From: Betaproteobacteria bacterium UBA6910 | Lineage (GTDB): Bacteria; Pseudomonadota; Gammaproteobacteria; Burkholderiales; UBA6910 | NCBI GenBank assembly: GCA_002451065.1 | Contig: DKBC01000243.1 | Coordinates: 1 to 10,692, forward strand | Direction of reading: 5' to 3' | DNA length: 10,692 nucleotides | Shown: positions 1 to 7,605 of the stretch, piece by piece | Layout of the letters: each line of letters begins with the position of its first letter | How positions within the stretch are numbered: position 1 is the first letter of the stretch | Notes under the pieces: generated by a model | What the model was told of the DNA's origin: nothing | The model's input: only the letters and a program-made list of their open reading frames with translations | The model's database searches: none | Made by a program: the position numbers and the translations under genes

Positions 1-563
1 TTGTACTTGCTTGCGACCCGGGTGACGGCCTCCAGGTCGAAGGGATTGCCCAGAGTGTGGGCCAGCATGACCGCCCGCGTTTTCTCCGAGACCGCCGCCT
101 CGATCCGGGCGGGATCGACGTTGTAGGTGGGCATGTGAATGTCCACGAACACCGGCACCATGCCGAATAGCAGGACAGGATTGACCGTGGTCGGAAATCC
201 GGCGGCGACCGTAATTACCTCATCCCCCGGCCTCAAGGCGCGATCGCCGAGCTGGGGAGAAGTCAGGGCCGCGACGGCAAGCAGGTTGGCCGAGGAGCCC
301 GAGTTGGTTGTGAGCACATGCTTGACACCCAGAAACTGCCCGAGCCGCTGCTCGAATTGCTCATTGAAGCGTCCGGTCGTCAGCCAGCCGTCGAGCGAGG
401 CGTCGACCATCTGGCGCAGTTCTTCGCCGCCCAAGACCTTGCCCGACGCCGGAATCGGCGTCTTGCCGGGGACGAAGTTCCGTGGAGCATACTGGAGGGC
501 GGCATATTCCGAGACCAGCGCCAGGATCCGCTCCCGCAGTTGCGACTGTCGTTCCTGGGTCAT
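1..563 (-). CDS. rfbH: CDP-4-keto-6-deoxy-D-glucose 3-dehydrase (RfbH/DdhC/AscC), N-terminal part
   Basis: This is the PMP-dependent E1 dehydrase that, with a separate reductase (E3), removes the C3 hydroxyl of CDP-4-keto-6-deoxyglucose, the committed step to CDP-3,6-dideoxyhexoses of O-antigen. It acts in the cytosol. The visible 187 residues have the fold-type-I DegT/DnrJ/EryC1 start and closely recall family members: [13 protein letters not shown] (55-67), [12 protein letters not shown] (85-96, cofactor phosphate region), [18 protein letters not shown] (112-129) and [13 protein letters not shown] (168-180). About 250 residues, including the position where this family has His instead of the Schiff-base Lys, lie beyond the left edge. 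The ATG at 561-563 gives the family-like start [11 protein letters not shown]. It has no good Shine-Dalgarno, and the frame stays open upstream into the rfbG 3' end, so an earlier non-ATG start cannot be excluded. It lies 56 bp downstream of rfbG, presumably in one operon. Confidence 0.92.
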   Translation of the reverse strand, partial: MTQERQSQLRERILALVSEYAALQYAPRNFVPGKTPIPASGKVLGGEELRQMVDASLDGWLTTGRFNEQFEQRLGQFLGVKHVLTTNSGSSANLLAVAALTSPQLGDRALRPGDEVITVAAGFPTTVNPVLLFGMVPVFVDIHMPTYNVDPARIEAAVSEKTRAVMLAHTLGNPFDLEAVTRVASKY

Positions 564-619
564 TTCAAGCGCAAGAACCGGCGTTATCGGACCGATGCGC
601 GGCGCGGCAAGGTAGCCCT

Positions 620-1696
620 TCAGAGTGCGCCAGCATACGCCTCGATCTGCTCAAGGGCCAGTTTCCGGACATCGTCCCCGGCTTGATAGGCCTTGTACCA
701 CTCCACAGTTTTTAGCAGCGCGTGGTCAAGACCCCAACGCGGACGCCATTGCAGGCGCGCCTTGGCCTTCGAGCAATCCAGCTTGAGAAAGGCCGCCTCG
801 TGAGGATGCACACCTTCATCCAATCGCCACTTCGCGCCCTCGCCCCACAACTCCGCAACGCGCTCGACCACCGCCTGCACCGGCCATGCGTCGCATTCTT
901 CCGGGCCGAAGTTCCAGCCCTCGGCGTACCCTGGGCCGTCGGCCCACAGCATTTCCGCCAGCCGCAGGTACCCCGACAGAGGCTCCAGCACATGCTGCCA
1001 GGGGCGAACGGCGCCGGGACGTCGTATTACCGCCGGCGCTCCCTTGGAAAACGCGCGAGCGATGTCCGGAAGCAGTCGATCCTCGGCCCAATCGCCGCCG
1101 CCGATGACATTCCCCGCCCGGGCGGAGGCGAGCCCCACTCCGTGCTCCTGGTACCGGGCAGGATTGAAAAACGAGTTGCGCAGGGCAGCCGTGGCAAGCT
1201 CCGCGCAACCCTTGCTGCTCGAGTAAGGGTCGAAGCCGCCCATCCGGTCGTTCTCCCGATATCCCCACACCCATTCCCGGTTCTCGTAGCATTTGTCGCT
1301 GGTGACGTTCACTACCGCCCGGATACCGCCCGCGTTGCGCAATGCTTCCAGCAGGGTGACCGTGCCCATCACGTTCACCGAATAGGTCTCGACGGGATCC
1401 GCATAGGAGGCCCGCACCAGGGACTGGGCGGCCATGTGGATCACGATTTCCGGACGGGCGTCTGCAAGGATTCCCCGCAGGCGTGGCAAGTCACGGATGT
1501 CCCCAATGACACTGCTGATGCCTTCCGCAATGCAGGCGGCGCTGAAAAGGCTCGGACTGGTCGGTGGATCCAGCGCGTAGCCGGTCACGCTGGCCCCCAT
1601 TTTCTCGAGCCACAGGCAAAGCCACCCGCCCTTGAAGCCGGTGTGCCCGGTCACCAGGACGCGCCTGTCCTTCCAGAACCCGGGTTGTGGCGTCAC
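620..1696 (-). CDS. rfbG: CDP-glucose 4,6-dehydratase
   Basis: NAD-dependent short-chain dehydrogenase/reductase that converts CDP-D-glucose to CDP-4-keto-6-deoxy-D-glucose, the substrate of the next enzyme, RfbH. The 358-residue protein has the usual length. Seen in it are the Rossmann motif GHTGFKG (17-23), HMAAQSLVR (87-95), TSDKCY (132-137) and the catalytic Tyr158-x3-Lys162 in [11 protein letters not shown], then [17 protein letters not shown] and [13 protein letters not shown], all typical of RfbG. I chose the GTG at 1694-1696. It forms a GTGA overlap with the rfbF stop, has GGAAGG four bases upstream, and gives the family-like start before [12 protein letters not shown]. An ATG at 1708 (GTG would then be residue 5) and a further one at 1729 are in frame but have no ribosome-binding site. 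The overlap indicates translational coupling to rfbF. Confidence 0.95.
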   Translation of the reverse strand: MTPQPGFWKDRRVLVTGHTGFKGGWLCLWLEKMGASVTGYALDPPTSPSLFSAACIAEGISSVIGDIRDLPRLRGILADARPEIVIHMAAQSLVRASYADPVETYSVNVMGTVTLLEALRNAGGIRAVVNVTSDKCYENREWVWGYRENDRMGGFDPYSSSKGCAELATAALRNSFFNPARYQEHGVGLASARAGNVIGGGDWAEDRLLPDIARAFSKGAPAVIRRPGAVRPWQHVLEPLSGYLRLAEMLWADGPGYAEGWNFGPEECDAWPVQAVVERVAELWGEGAKWRLDEGVHPHEAAFLKLDCSKAKARLQWRPRWGLDHALLKTVEWYKAYQAGDDVRKLALEQIEAYAGAL

Positions 1697-2463
1697 CAAA
1701 CCTTCCATGGAGCGTTGCCGTCCGCCCACAGCTCCTCGAGGTGGTTCTTATCGCGCAGCGTATCCATGGGCTGCCAGAAGCCGTGGTGGAAGTAAGCGGA
1801 CATCTCCCCTTCGCGGGCGAGCCGCTCCATGGGCTCCCGCTCCCAGATGGTTGCGTCGCCATCGATGTAATCGAGAGTCTTTGGGGCGAGCACAAAGAAA
1901 CCGCCGTTGATCCAGCCACCGTCCCCTTCCGGCTTCTCGATAAAGCTCGCAACCCGGTCGCCTTCCAGATGCAGTGCCCCGAATCGGCCCGGTGGCCGCG
2001 TCGCGGTAACGGTGGCCAGGCGGCGCTCCTTTTGGTGCAAGGCAATCGTTGCAGAAATGTCGACGTCTCCGACACCGTCACCATAGGTAAAGCAAAAGAG
2101 AGGCTCGTTCGCCACGTATTCGCGAACCCTCCTCAGCCGCCCCCCGGTCATGGTGTTCTCGCCCGTGTCCACCAACGTCACCCGCCACGGCTCCGCGTTG
2201 TTCTGGTGCACCTCCATCCGGTTCTGCGTCATGTCGAAGGTAACGTCCGACATGTGGAGGAAATAATTCGCAAAGTACTCCTTGATCAGGTAACCCCTGT
2301 AGCCGAGGCAGACGATGAAATCGTTGATGCCGTAGTGGGAGTAAATCTTCATGACATGCCACAGTATCGGCCGTCCCCCGATCTCCACCATTGGTTTGGG
2401 GCGGGTAACCGTCTCCTCGGACAACCGTGTTCCGGCGCCGCCCGCAAGAATTACCGCCTTCAT
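1693..2463 (-). CDS. rfbF: Glucose-1-phosphate cytidylyltransferase
   Basis: Nucleotidyltransferase making CDP-glucose from CTP and alpha-D-glucose 1-phosphate, the entry step of the CDP-dideoxyhexose pathway. It has 256 residues, the family length. Visible are the signature loop [20 protein letters not shown] (6-25), [22 protein letters not shown] (from 28), the metal/sugar-binding [11 protein letters not shown] (125-135), and GGFFVL later in the protein. The ATG at 2463 has GGAGG about 11 bases upstream, which is slightly far. A GATAAT at 2484-2489 (minus strand) resembles a -10 box but lacks a recognisable -35, so a promoter in the 65-bp gap to the upstream gene is only a possibility. The gene leads the rfbF-rfbG-rfbH unit. 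Confidence 0.96.
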   Translation of the reverse strand: MKAVILAGGAGTRLSEETVTRPKPMVEIGGRPILWHVMKIYSHYGINDFIVCLGYRGYLIKEYFANYFLHMSDVTFDMTQNRMEVHQNNAEPWRVTLVDTGENTMTGGRLRRVREYVANEPLFCFTYGDGVGDVDISATIALHQKERRLATVTATRPPGRFGALHLEGDRVASFIEKPEGDGGWINGGFFVLAPKTLDYIDGDATIWEREPMERLAREGEMSAYFHHGFWQPMDTLRDKNHLEELWADGNAPWKVW

Positions 2464-2528
2464 CTCGACACCAGCCTCCGTCCATTATCTTCCGGCATGG
2501 CCTTGCACCGCGCAGTCCGGGTCTGCAA

Positions 2529-3017
2529 TCAATAGGTCAGCCAGAGAGGCCGCTTGGAAGAGACGATGCCGGTGTTGACGCCCATCCAGTTGAGCCCTCC
2601 GAACAGCCGCGCATACTCGATCTTTACGCAGCGGTCCATCACCACCTCCAGTCCCGCCTCCCGCGCGCGCTTCGCCGCCCCCTCGTTGATCACCCCGATC
2701 TGCATCCACAGCACCTTGGCGCCGATGGCGATGGCGTCATCGCAGATCGCGGGAATCTCTTCGCTCTGCCGGAAGCAGTCCACGATGTCCACCTTTTCCG
2801 GAACGTCGCGCAGGCTCGCATAGCATTTCTGTCCCAGGACCTCCTGATACCGGGGATTCACCGGAATCACCCGGTAGCCGTGATCCATCATGTACTTGGC
2901 AGCGAAGTAACTGGGCCGGTGCCAGTTGGCGGAAAGCCCCACCACGGCGATGACATGATTTTCCTTGTAGATGCGTCGGAGCGCCTGGACGTCGGGATTC
3001 AGGGCCGGATCCGCCAA
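2529..3017 (-). CDS. CoA-binding domain protein, YccU-like
   Basis: A stand-alone Rossmann-fold CoA-binding protein (CoA_binding_2 / YccU type). The fold is that of the succinyl-CoA synthetase alpha N-terminal domain, but the cellular role is unknown. Family features seen are AVVGLSANWHRPSY (24-37), the phosphate-binding turn at the first strand, YRVIPVNP (48-55), VDIVDCFRQSEE (76-87), AKVLWMQIGV (100-109) and EVVMDRCVKIEYARLFG (124-140). The tail to residue 162 (GLNWMGVNTG and on) extends beyond the roughly 137-residue E. coli protein. I chose the TTG at 3015-3017 because AGGAGG stands four bases upstream and the resulting N-terminus fits the family. A GTG at 3062 would add 15 residues and has no ribosome-binding site. 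It lies 88 bp downstream of the PEBP gene and 65 bp upstream of rfbF, with no clear terminator on either side. Confidence 0.88.
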   Translation of the reverse strand: MADPALNPDVQALRRIYKENHVIAVVGLSANWHRPSYFAAKYMMDHGYRVIPVNPRYQEVLGQKCYASLRDVPEKVDIVDCFRQSEEIPAICDDAIAIGAKVLWMQIGVINEGAAKRAREAGLEVVMDRCVKIEYARLFGGLNWMGVNTGIVSSKRPLWLTY

Positions 3018-3105
3018 GATGCCTCCTGAGGGAAAAGACGCGATGGAGCCTGCCGTGAGCACTCTGAGCCCAAGATGCTGCCCCCGTCAGGGGACAAACC
3101 GATCG

Positions 3106-3738
3106 TCACAGGACGCCGACCTTCGGGTTCTGGGTGTAAACCCCGGTCAGGGTTGCCTTGTCCAGAACGTGACCCTCGATGGCCTCGAGCACGTCGGGCC
3201 CGGTGAAGGTACCCGACACCGGGCATTTGGGAATGTCCAGCGCGTAGAGCGTGAACACGTAGTGATGCAGGCGCTCGTCATTCCAAGGCGGGCAAGGCCC
3301 GTCGTACCCGAAATACTGGCCGCCCATGTCCTTGTCGCCGGCAAACCAGTTGGTGTAGTCGTTGACGCCCTGGCGCGTGCCCCGGGGGCCCTCCGGACCC
3401 GGTTTCCCGCGGGGGGTCACGCCGTTGGAGAACTCCCCTTCCGCGATGGGACTCGAGTTCCAGTCCATGTCCACCAGCACCCAGTGGTAGAAATCCACCC
3501 GCGGCAAAGAGGCGGGAACGGTGCGGCCTTCCTGGTTCACATCGTCGGGTCTGCTCGGCACGTCGGGGTCGTGGCAGATGAGCACCAGGGATCGCGTGCC
3601 CGTGGGCAGGTTGCTCCAGGTGAGATCCGGATTCCTGTTGCCCCCCAGCGTGCACTGGCCCTTGCCGTCAGGCACGCAGAAACTGTTCTCGCCCGGAATT
3701 TTCTGGTTGTCGCCGAAGCACGTGCTGCTGAGTCTCAT
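3106..3738 (-). CDS. YbhB/YbcL-type phosphatidylethanolamine-binding (PEBP) family protein
   Basis: Member of the PEBP / Raf-kinase-inhibitor-like family, small ligand-binding proteins whose bacterial function is mostly unknown. The 210 residues show NPDLTW (36-41), LVLICHDPDVPSRP (51-64, the conserved D-P-D-x-P anion pocket), FYHWVLVDMD (83-92, pocket His85), GYDGPCPPW (144-152) and HHYVFTLYALD (158-168), then LTGVYTQ near the C-terminus. It is longer than E. coli YbhB (about 158) because of inserts around 66-80 and 120-140. No signal peptide is seen, so it is probably cytosolic. It has several cysteines (7, 21, 29, 55, 149, 172). The ATG is preceded by a strong GGAGGAGG eight bases upstream and by an extended -10 promoter at 3769-3777. 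Confidence 0.9.
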   Translation of the reverse strand: MRLSSTCFGDNQKIPGENSFCVPDGKGQCTLGGNRNPDLTWSNLPTGTRSLVLICHDPDVPSRPDDVNQEGRTVPASLPRVDFYHWVLVDMDWNSSPIAEGEFSNGVTPRGKPGPEGPRGTRQGVNDYTNWFAGDKDMGGQYFGYDGPCPPWNDERLHHYVFTLYALDIPKCPVSGTFTGPDVLEAIEGHVLDKATLTGVYTQNPKVGVL

Positions 3739-3768
3739 GCGCGAATCCTCCTCCGGAAAACCCCGGCG

Positions 3769-3777
3769 ATTATAGCA
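3769..3777 (-). promoter_or_regulatory. Extended -10 promoter for the PEBP gene
   Basis: On the minus strand the sequence TGCTATAAT is a perfect sigma-70 -10 hexamer with the TGn extension. No good -35 is found 16-18 bases upstream, as is common for extended -10 promoters. Transcription would begin near 3762, about 24 bases before the PEBP start codon, and just after the stop codon (3790) of the upstream gene. This suggests that the PEBP gene, and perhaps the CoA-binding and rfb genes behind it, start a new transcription unit. Confidence 0.6.
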
Positions 3778-3789
3778 TCGCGCCCTCGG

Positions 3790-4941
3790 TCATCCGCGCA
3801 GCGCAGAGACCGCGACGAGCGCGAGCTTGAAACCGAAAGACGCGATGCCCGCCAATGCCAGCGCGGCACCCAGCCGGGGATGAGCCTGGGCCAGCAACCA
3901 CGAGCCAGGAAACAGCAGGGCCAGGGCGCCGTTGAACCGCCCGAGCCGCGCCCGCGCTGCGGCCCTCCAAGGCTCGTCAGGGCGCAGCCACAATGGCAGT
4001 AGATGGGTCAGGGCGCCGGCCACCAGCGGAAACAGAAAGCCCATGACAAAAAAAGTTACCGCTCCCGCCGCGTCGAGCCGCCCCGCCCCGTGCAGCGCTC
4101 CCAGAACAAGGGAAACAGCGAGTCCCGCCAATCCGGCCGCCAGCAGGGGCGGCGCACCATGCCATGTGAACACCGGGCCTGGGAATCGCTCCCTCCATGA
4201 CCAGAGCGCCCGGCCGACAGGCACCAGCCACAGCAGCCCGGCGATCCATCCTGCCGTGGGCCACCACCCTGCCGCCAGCGCGGCGACCAGCGTTCCCGCC
4301 AGCGCCCAGGGCCAGCCCGATCTCAGGCGGTCTGCGGCAGATTCGTCCGCGACACCCGTCGCGGTGGGCATCAGGACCTGCAGCGTGCCGAAGGCGGTCA
4401 GCCCGATGAATCCGAGAGTGTTGAGATGCAAGTGGAACCGCTTGATGGCGTAGTACTGGTCCTGCCATTGGTGAATGAGCAGTACCGCGCCCAGCGCGGT
4501 CCCGACGCAAATCAAGGCGGCCAGGTACCAGGTCAGGCAGGGGTGCGGGCCGCCGACGCAATCCGTGGCGCGCCACGACGCCCATGCCGCCACCGCAATC
4601 ACCGCCAGGAGCGCCACGGCGCCGGCGGCAGTGAACAGCAGCGGGGCACCGGCGCCCCCCAGAAACGCGACCGTCGCCATGGCGCCACCGGCCAGGGCCA
4701 GCAACGGAGCAAGGGTCATGGATGCCGCCGCGGAACGTCCGCGGGTCAGCACCGGGACGAAGTAGACCATGGCGGAAAGGATGAGCGGCATCACGCCCAC
4801 GGCAAGAATGAGGTGGATGCGCGCGAGCGGATGGGGAACCAGCGGCGCGGAACAGAAAAGGACCACCGTCAGGCTGCCGTGGACGGCCATCGCCCGCGCC
4901 GCGGCGCGCTCTGCGAAAACCGCCATGCCTCGGGCGGTCAA
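3790..4941 (-). CDS. Polytopic membrane protein with FHLHLN motif (possibly heme/copper-binding), function unknown
   Basis: I do not recognise a named family with certainty. The 383-residue protein is very hydrophobic, with about 12 probable membrane spans (around 23-41, 43-65, 75-95, 100-120, 136-156, 169-192, 210-227, 231-248, 262-283, 292-318, 334-351, 358-381). Notable are HPLARIHLI (37-45), FHLHLNTLGFIGLTAFGTLQVLMP (from 169) and THLLPLW (312-318). Paired histidines in a helix followed by a glycine-rich span and a Pro recall heme-copper oxidase subunit I / NnrS-like integral membrane proteins, so a heme- or copper-binding role is possible but is inference. The TTG at 4939-4941 overlaps the upstream stop as TTGA, which points to translational coupling. 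An in-frame ATG at 4926 is the alternative start. Neither has a strong Shine-Dalgarno. Confidence 0.75.
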   Translation of the reverse strand: MTARGMAVFAERAAARAMAVHGSLTVVLFCSAPLVPHPLARIHLILAVGVMPLILSAMVYFVPVLTRGRSAAASMTLAPLLALAGGAMATVAFLGGAGAPLLFTAAGAVALLAVIAVAAWASWRATDCVGGPHPCLTWYLAALICVGTALGAVLLIHQWQDQYYAIKRFHLHLNTLGFIGLTAFGTLQVLMPTATGVADESAADRLRSGWPWALAGTLVAALAAGWWPTAGWIAGLLWLVPVGRALWSWRERFPGPVFTWHGAPPLLAAGLAGLAVSLVLGALHGAGRLDAAGAVTFFVMGFLFPLVAGALTHLLPLWLRPDEPWRAAARARLGRFNGALALLFPGSWLLAQAHPRLGAALALAGIASFGFKLALVAVSALRG

Positions 4942-6044
4942 GACCCGGCGGCGCCGGGTGCCGGGGCGGAGACCGCGGCTGCCCCCGGCGCCCCGCCGGC
5001 CAGTTCAGCAAGTCGTGCGTCCCGCTCGGCCTTCGGCAGACGGGCCACCCCCGCCACTGACCGGTAGAAGCGCGGAAGCTCCCCGCCATCGCGGGCCAGC
5101 AGCGTCTGGAACGCCGGAACCAGCTCGGTATAGGCGGCCACGGACGCGAGCTGGGCATTGCCCAAATCCTGCGCGAACCAACGGTCGTATCCCGGGTAGC
5201 CGCCCCACCCTGCCTTCAGCGCGCCGTACTCGGCCCGGAGCCCCTCGAGTATCCGCCGCTTGCCGGCGCGCTTTTCCTCGTCCGGCAGGGAACTGCCATA
5301 GAGTTGCTCCAACTGGATGCGGTGCTTGATCACGAGCGCGATAAACTGTTGCCTGCGCTCCTGCATCTGACGGTAAACGGCTTGCTGTTGGTCGGAGCCG
5401 GTATGCTTCAGCCAGCGGCGCATGCCCTCCATCTCCACGGTGGTGGCAAACGACTCGTTGAAGACCGAGTCATCCGGCACGTAGACCACCTGATGCGCCA
5501 GCTCGTGAAAAATGGTCCGCACCACCTCGGCGTCCGGGTAGCGCAGGAACGTGGAAAGCAAGGGATCGTTGAACCATCCGAGGGTGGAATACGCCGGAAC
5601 GCCGGACACGAAGACGTCATAGCCTTCCTGGCGTAAGCCATCTCCGTAGGCGTCGGCATCGGCTTTGGCAAAGTAACCGCGATAGGACACGCAACCGGCC
5701 ACGGGAAAGCACCATTCCTTGAGGCGGGTGGAGAGCTCCCCGGTGGCAAAGACGTTCCACACCACGTAAGGACGTTGCAGGTCGGCGTAGTCCCGGTAGC
5801 TGCGATTGTCCGGCAGCGCAAGGTCCCGGCTCGCGAATTCCCGCGCCTCCTGGGCGACCTGAAGCCTTACGCGCAGCTCGGGAGAAGTCGCGGAATCGGC
5901 CATCACCTGCGGGACAGGTCTTGCCAGACTGAGGATCTCGAGCTGGCCTCCCGCCGACTGGAGGTAGTAGCCGAAATTTCCGCAGCCCCCGACAAAGACG
6001 GCCAGCAAGGCGGCCGCGCTGATTGCTACCGATCGATGAGTCAC
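4938..6044 (-). CDS. Predicted zinc aminopeptidase lipoprotein (COG4324 / DUF2265 family)
   Basis: A predicted metallo-aminopeptidase of the COG4324 type. The 368-residue protein begins with a signal peptide and a lipobox-like VGGC (18-21), so Cys21 would be lipidated and the enzyme would sit in the periplasm on a membrane. After it come family stretches NFGYYLQSAGGQLEIL (23-38), CFPVAGCVSYRGYF (112-125), GVPAYSTLGWFNDPLLSTF (148-166) and the gluzincin motif HELAHQ (180-185), with Glu197 in NESFA as likely third zinc ligand. The C-terminus is an Ala/Pro/Gly-rich tail. The start chosen is the GTG at 6042-6044, which places the signal peptide at the N-terminus; the frame continues upstream but overlaps the aminotransferase gene and makes no sense there. 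The ribosome-binding site is weak. It lies 28 bp after the aminotransferase and overlaps the membrane protein gene by 4 bp, so all three look cotranscribed. Confidence 0.88.
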   Translation of the reverse strand: MTHRSVAISAAALLAVFVGGCGNFGYYLQSAGGQLEILSLARPVPQVMADSATSPELRVRLQVAQEAREFASRDLALPDNRSYRDYADLQRPYVVWNVFATGELSTRLKEWCFPVAGCVSYRGYFAKADADAYGDGLRQEGYDVFVSGVPAYSTLGWFNDPLLSTFLRYPDAEVVRTIFHELAHQVVYVPDDSVFNESFATTVEMEGMRRWLKHTGSDQQQAVYRQMQERRQQFIALVIKHRIQLEQLYGSSLPDEEKRAGKRRILEGLRAEYGALKAGWGGYPGYDRWFAQDLGNAQLASVAAYTELVPAFQTLLARDGGELPRFYRSVAGVARLPKAERDARLAELAGGAPGAAAVSAPAPGAAGS

Positions 6045-6072
6045 CGATTCACTATACAACGACGCACCCCCA

Positions 6073-7248
6073 TCAGTGTCCCAGATAGCGGCCGAGGCGG
6101 TCCACGCCCTCCTCCAGCCGCTCCATGGAAGTGGTGTACGCGAAGCGCACATGCCGTTCCGGCTGATGGCGGCCGAAGTCGGTGCCGGGGGTGATGGCCA
6201 CGCCCGCCTTCTCCAGCACCTCCAGGGCAAAGCGGTGGCTGTCGGTGGTCAGCCTCCCGCAATCCGCGTACAAGTAGAACGCCCCCCGGGGCGTCACCGG
6301 GAGCTCGAAACCCAGGCGCGCCAGAGCCGGCAGCAGGTAATCGCGGCGCCGCTGAAACTCCCCCCTCCGCGACTCGAGGATGGCGAGATTCTCCGGCGTG
6401 AACGCCGACAGGGCGGCCCGCTGGGCGATGGTGGACGCAGAGATGAACAGATTCTGGCCCAGCTTCTCCACCTCCCGCACGTAGCCCGCGGGCACCACCA
6501 GCCAACCCAGGCGCCACCCGGTCATCCCGAAGTACTTGGAGAAGCTGTTCACCACGAACACATCATCGGATAGCGCCAGCGCGGTGCCCGCACGGAACCC
6601 GTAGCTGAGACCATGGTAGATCTCGTCCACGATCAGGGTTCCTCCGCCGGCGCGCACCCGGTCCAGAATGGCGGCCATGCCCTCCGGCGGCACCACGGTT
6701 CCCGTCGGATTCGACGGGGAGGCCAGCAAAGCCGCTACCGTCCGCCGGGACCAGCGCGCCCCGACCATTTCCGGCGTGAGCTGCCAGGCAGTTCTGGCAT
6801 CCACGGGAACGCCCACCGGCTCGCCTTCACAGAAGCGGACGAAGTGGCGGTTGCAGGGGTAGCCCGGATCCGCCATCAGGACCCGGTCACCCGGGTCAAG
6901 CAGCACGCCGCAAGCAAGCAACAAGGCTCCCGACGCCCCCGGTGTCACGCAAATGCGATGGGGGGGCACCTCCACTGCGTAGCGCGTCCGGTACCAGCCG
7001 GAGATGGCCTCCCGCAGCTCGAGCAAGCCCATGGCCGGCGTGTAATGAATGTCGCCCCGCTCGAGGGCCGCGTGGGCGGCCCGCACCACCGGCCCGGGCG
7101 TATCAAAGTCAGGCTCCCCGATTTCCATGTGCACGATGTCGCGGCCATCCGCCTCCATCGCCCGGGCGCGCACCAGCAGCTCCATCACCTGGAACGGAGC
7201 GATCTCGCCCATGCGCCGGGCGATGCGGGGCCGCTGTCGTTGGTTCAT
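6073..7248 (-). CDS. PLP-dependent class I/II aminotransferase
   Basis: Fold-type-I aminotransferase of the AspC/COG0436 family, cytosolic; the exact substrate cannot be read from the sequence. The 391 residues contain MEIGEPDFDTP (41-51), HYTPAMGLLELREAI (68-82), TPGASGALLLA (102-112, cofactor phosphate), PGYP (128-131), ASPSNPTGTVVP (176-187, Asn180), VDEIYHGLSYG (207-217, Asp208 and Tyr211), SFSKYFGMTGWRLGW (235-249, Schiff-base Lys238) and RFAYTTSMERL near the end. The ATG at 7246-7248 has AGGG five bases upstream and starts where family members start. The reading frame is open for 200 further codons, but that stretch has no homology I recognise and covers the intergenic region. It is first gene of the unit with the aminopeptidase and membrane protein. 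A TAGAAT at 7272-7277 (minus strand) could be a weak -10. Confidence 0.93.
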   Translation of the reverse strand: MNQRQRPRIARRMGEIAPFQVMELLVRARAMEADGRDIVHMEIGEPDFDTPGPVVRAAHAALERGDIHYTPAMGLLELREAISGWYRTRYAVEVPPHRICVTPGASGALLLACGVLLDPGDRVLMADPGYPCNRHFVRFCEGEPVGVPVDARTAWQLTPEMVGARWSRRTVAALLASPSNPTGTVVPPEGMAAILDRVRAGGGTLIVDEIYHGLSYGFRAGTALALSDDVFVVNSFSKYFGMTGWRLGWLVVPAGYVREVEKLGQNLFISASTIAQRAALSAFTPENLAILESRRGEFQRRRDYLLPALARLGFELPVTPRGAFYLYADCGRLTTDSHRFALEVLEKAGVAITPGTDFGRHQPERHVRFAYTTSMERLEEGVDRLGRYLGH

Positions 7249-7300
7249 GGGATCCCTGCGGTAAAGGCTCATTCTACTACTCGCGTGGATTCGCCACTCT

Positions 7301-7327
7301 GAGGCATCCCGGAAGCGGGGCTGCCTC
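7301..7327. repeat. Inverted repeat (hairpin), upstream of aminotransferase
   Basis: GAGGCA at 7301-7306 pairs with TGCCTC at 7322-7327. Inside it CCCG (7308-7311) pairs with CGGG (7316-7319) around a GAAG tetraloop, giving a 10-bp stem with a small internal loop. No T-run follows on either strand, so it is not an intrinsic terminator. A second small dyad, CCATG-N7-CATGG, follows at 7330-7346. The stem would lie in the 5' leader of the aminotransferase only if that transcript starts unusually far upstream; otherwise it may be a protein-binding dyad. Confidence 0.5.
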
Positions 7328-7353
7328 ATCCATGTCTTTGTCATGGCCTGAAA

Positions 7354-7391
7354 ATTCCCGGAATCGGCGAAACATTGCCGCGCGCGGGAAT
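7354..7391. repeat. Inverted repeat pair, candidate upstream activator site
   Basis: ATTCCCG at 7354-7360 is repeated inverted as CGGGAAT at 7385-7391, and the left arm is itself part of the palindrome ATTCCCGGAAT (7354-7364). It lies about 240-275 bases upstream of the expected start of the sigma-54 transcript. Sigma-54 promoters need an upstream-bound NtrC-family activator (HoxA in the Ralstonia hydrogenase system), and such proteins bind dyads. The assignment to an activator is inference; I know of no consensus that it matches. Confidence 0.3.
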
Positions 7392-7605
7392 GGCATCGGT
7401 TGATCGAAGAAAATGCCGCTGTCAAGCCTGCTTCCATCACTGTCGCCGCCGGGAGACAAGAAAAATTGCAAGAAATATCAATATGCGTTGCAGCAATCCC
7501 GTGGACTTTCGCACACGAGCTGTGTCGCCCCTCGGTAACATTCGCGCCCAGAGCGCACCCAGACCGCGGACGCTTACGCGCTGATACAAGGCAATTTATT
7601 GGTAC

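Larger units (their letters stand above)
7249..7605. other. Divergent intergenic region between aminotransferase and hydrogenase promoter
   Basis: I see no convincing gene in this stretch. It must carry the minus-strand promoter of the aminotransferase unit and the upstream control region of the hydrogenase sigma-54 promoter. It contains several inverted repeats (7301-7327, 7330-7346, 7354-7364, 7354-7391) and an AT-rich patch at 7461-7497 that stands out in otherwise GC-rich DNA. That patch is bounded by ATTGC (7465-7469) and its inverse GCAAT (7493-7497). The TATCAATATGCGTTG at 7476-7490 resembles an IHF site, but the two half-elements are two bases too far apart. A bent region for IHF between an enhancer and a sigma-54 promoter would be usual; here it is only suggested. 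Confidence 0.5.

Noticed and set aside
722..1795. 357-codon open frame on the plus strand opposite rfbG
   Set aside because: It is complementary to a well-supported dehydratase and its product is low in domain-like pattern; a mirror of GC-rich coding.
3081..3093. CCCCC-GTCA-GGGG dyad after the PEBP gene as an intrinsic terminator
   Set aside because: The stem is only 4 bp and there is no T-run in the direction of transcription.
2971..4002. 343-codon plus-strand frame across the CoA-binding, PEBP and membrane protein genes
   Set aside because: It crosses three supported minus-strand genes and their promoter; the translation is Arg/Ala/Pro rich with no motif.
6045..6230. 62-codon N-terminal extension of the aminopeptidase frame
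   Set aside because: It overlaps the aminotransferase 3' end and would bury the signal peptide and lipobox inside the protein.
7476..7490. IHF binding site upstream of the sigma-54 promoter
   Set aside because: TATCAA and TTG are present but separated by 6 rather than 4 bases, so it does not fit the consensus well; left only as a remark.
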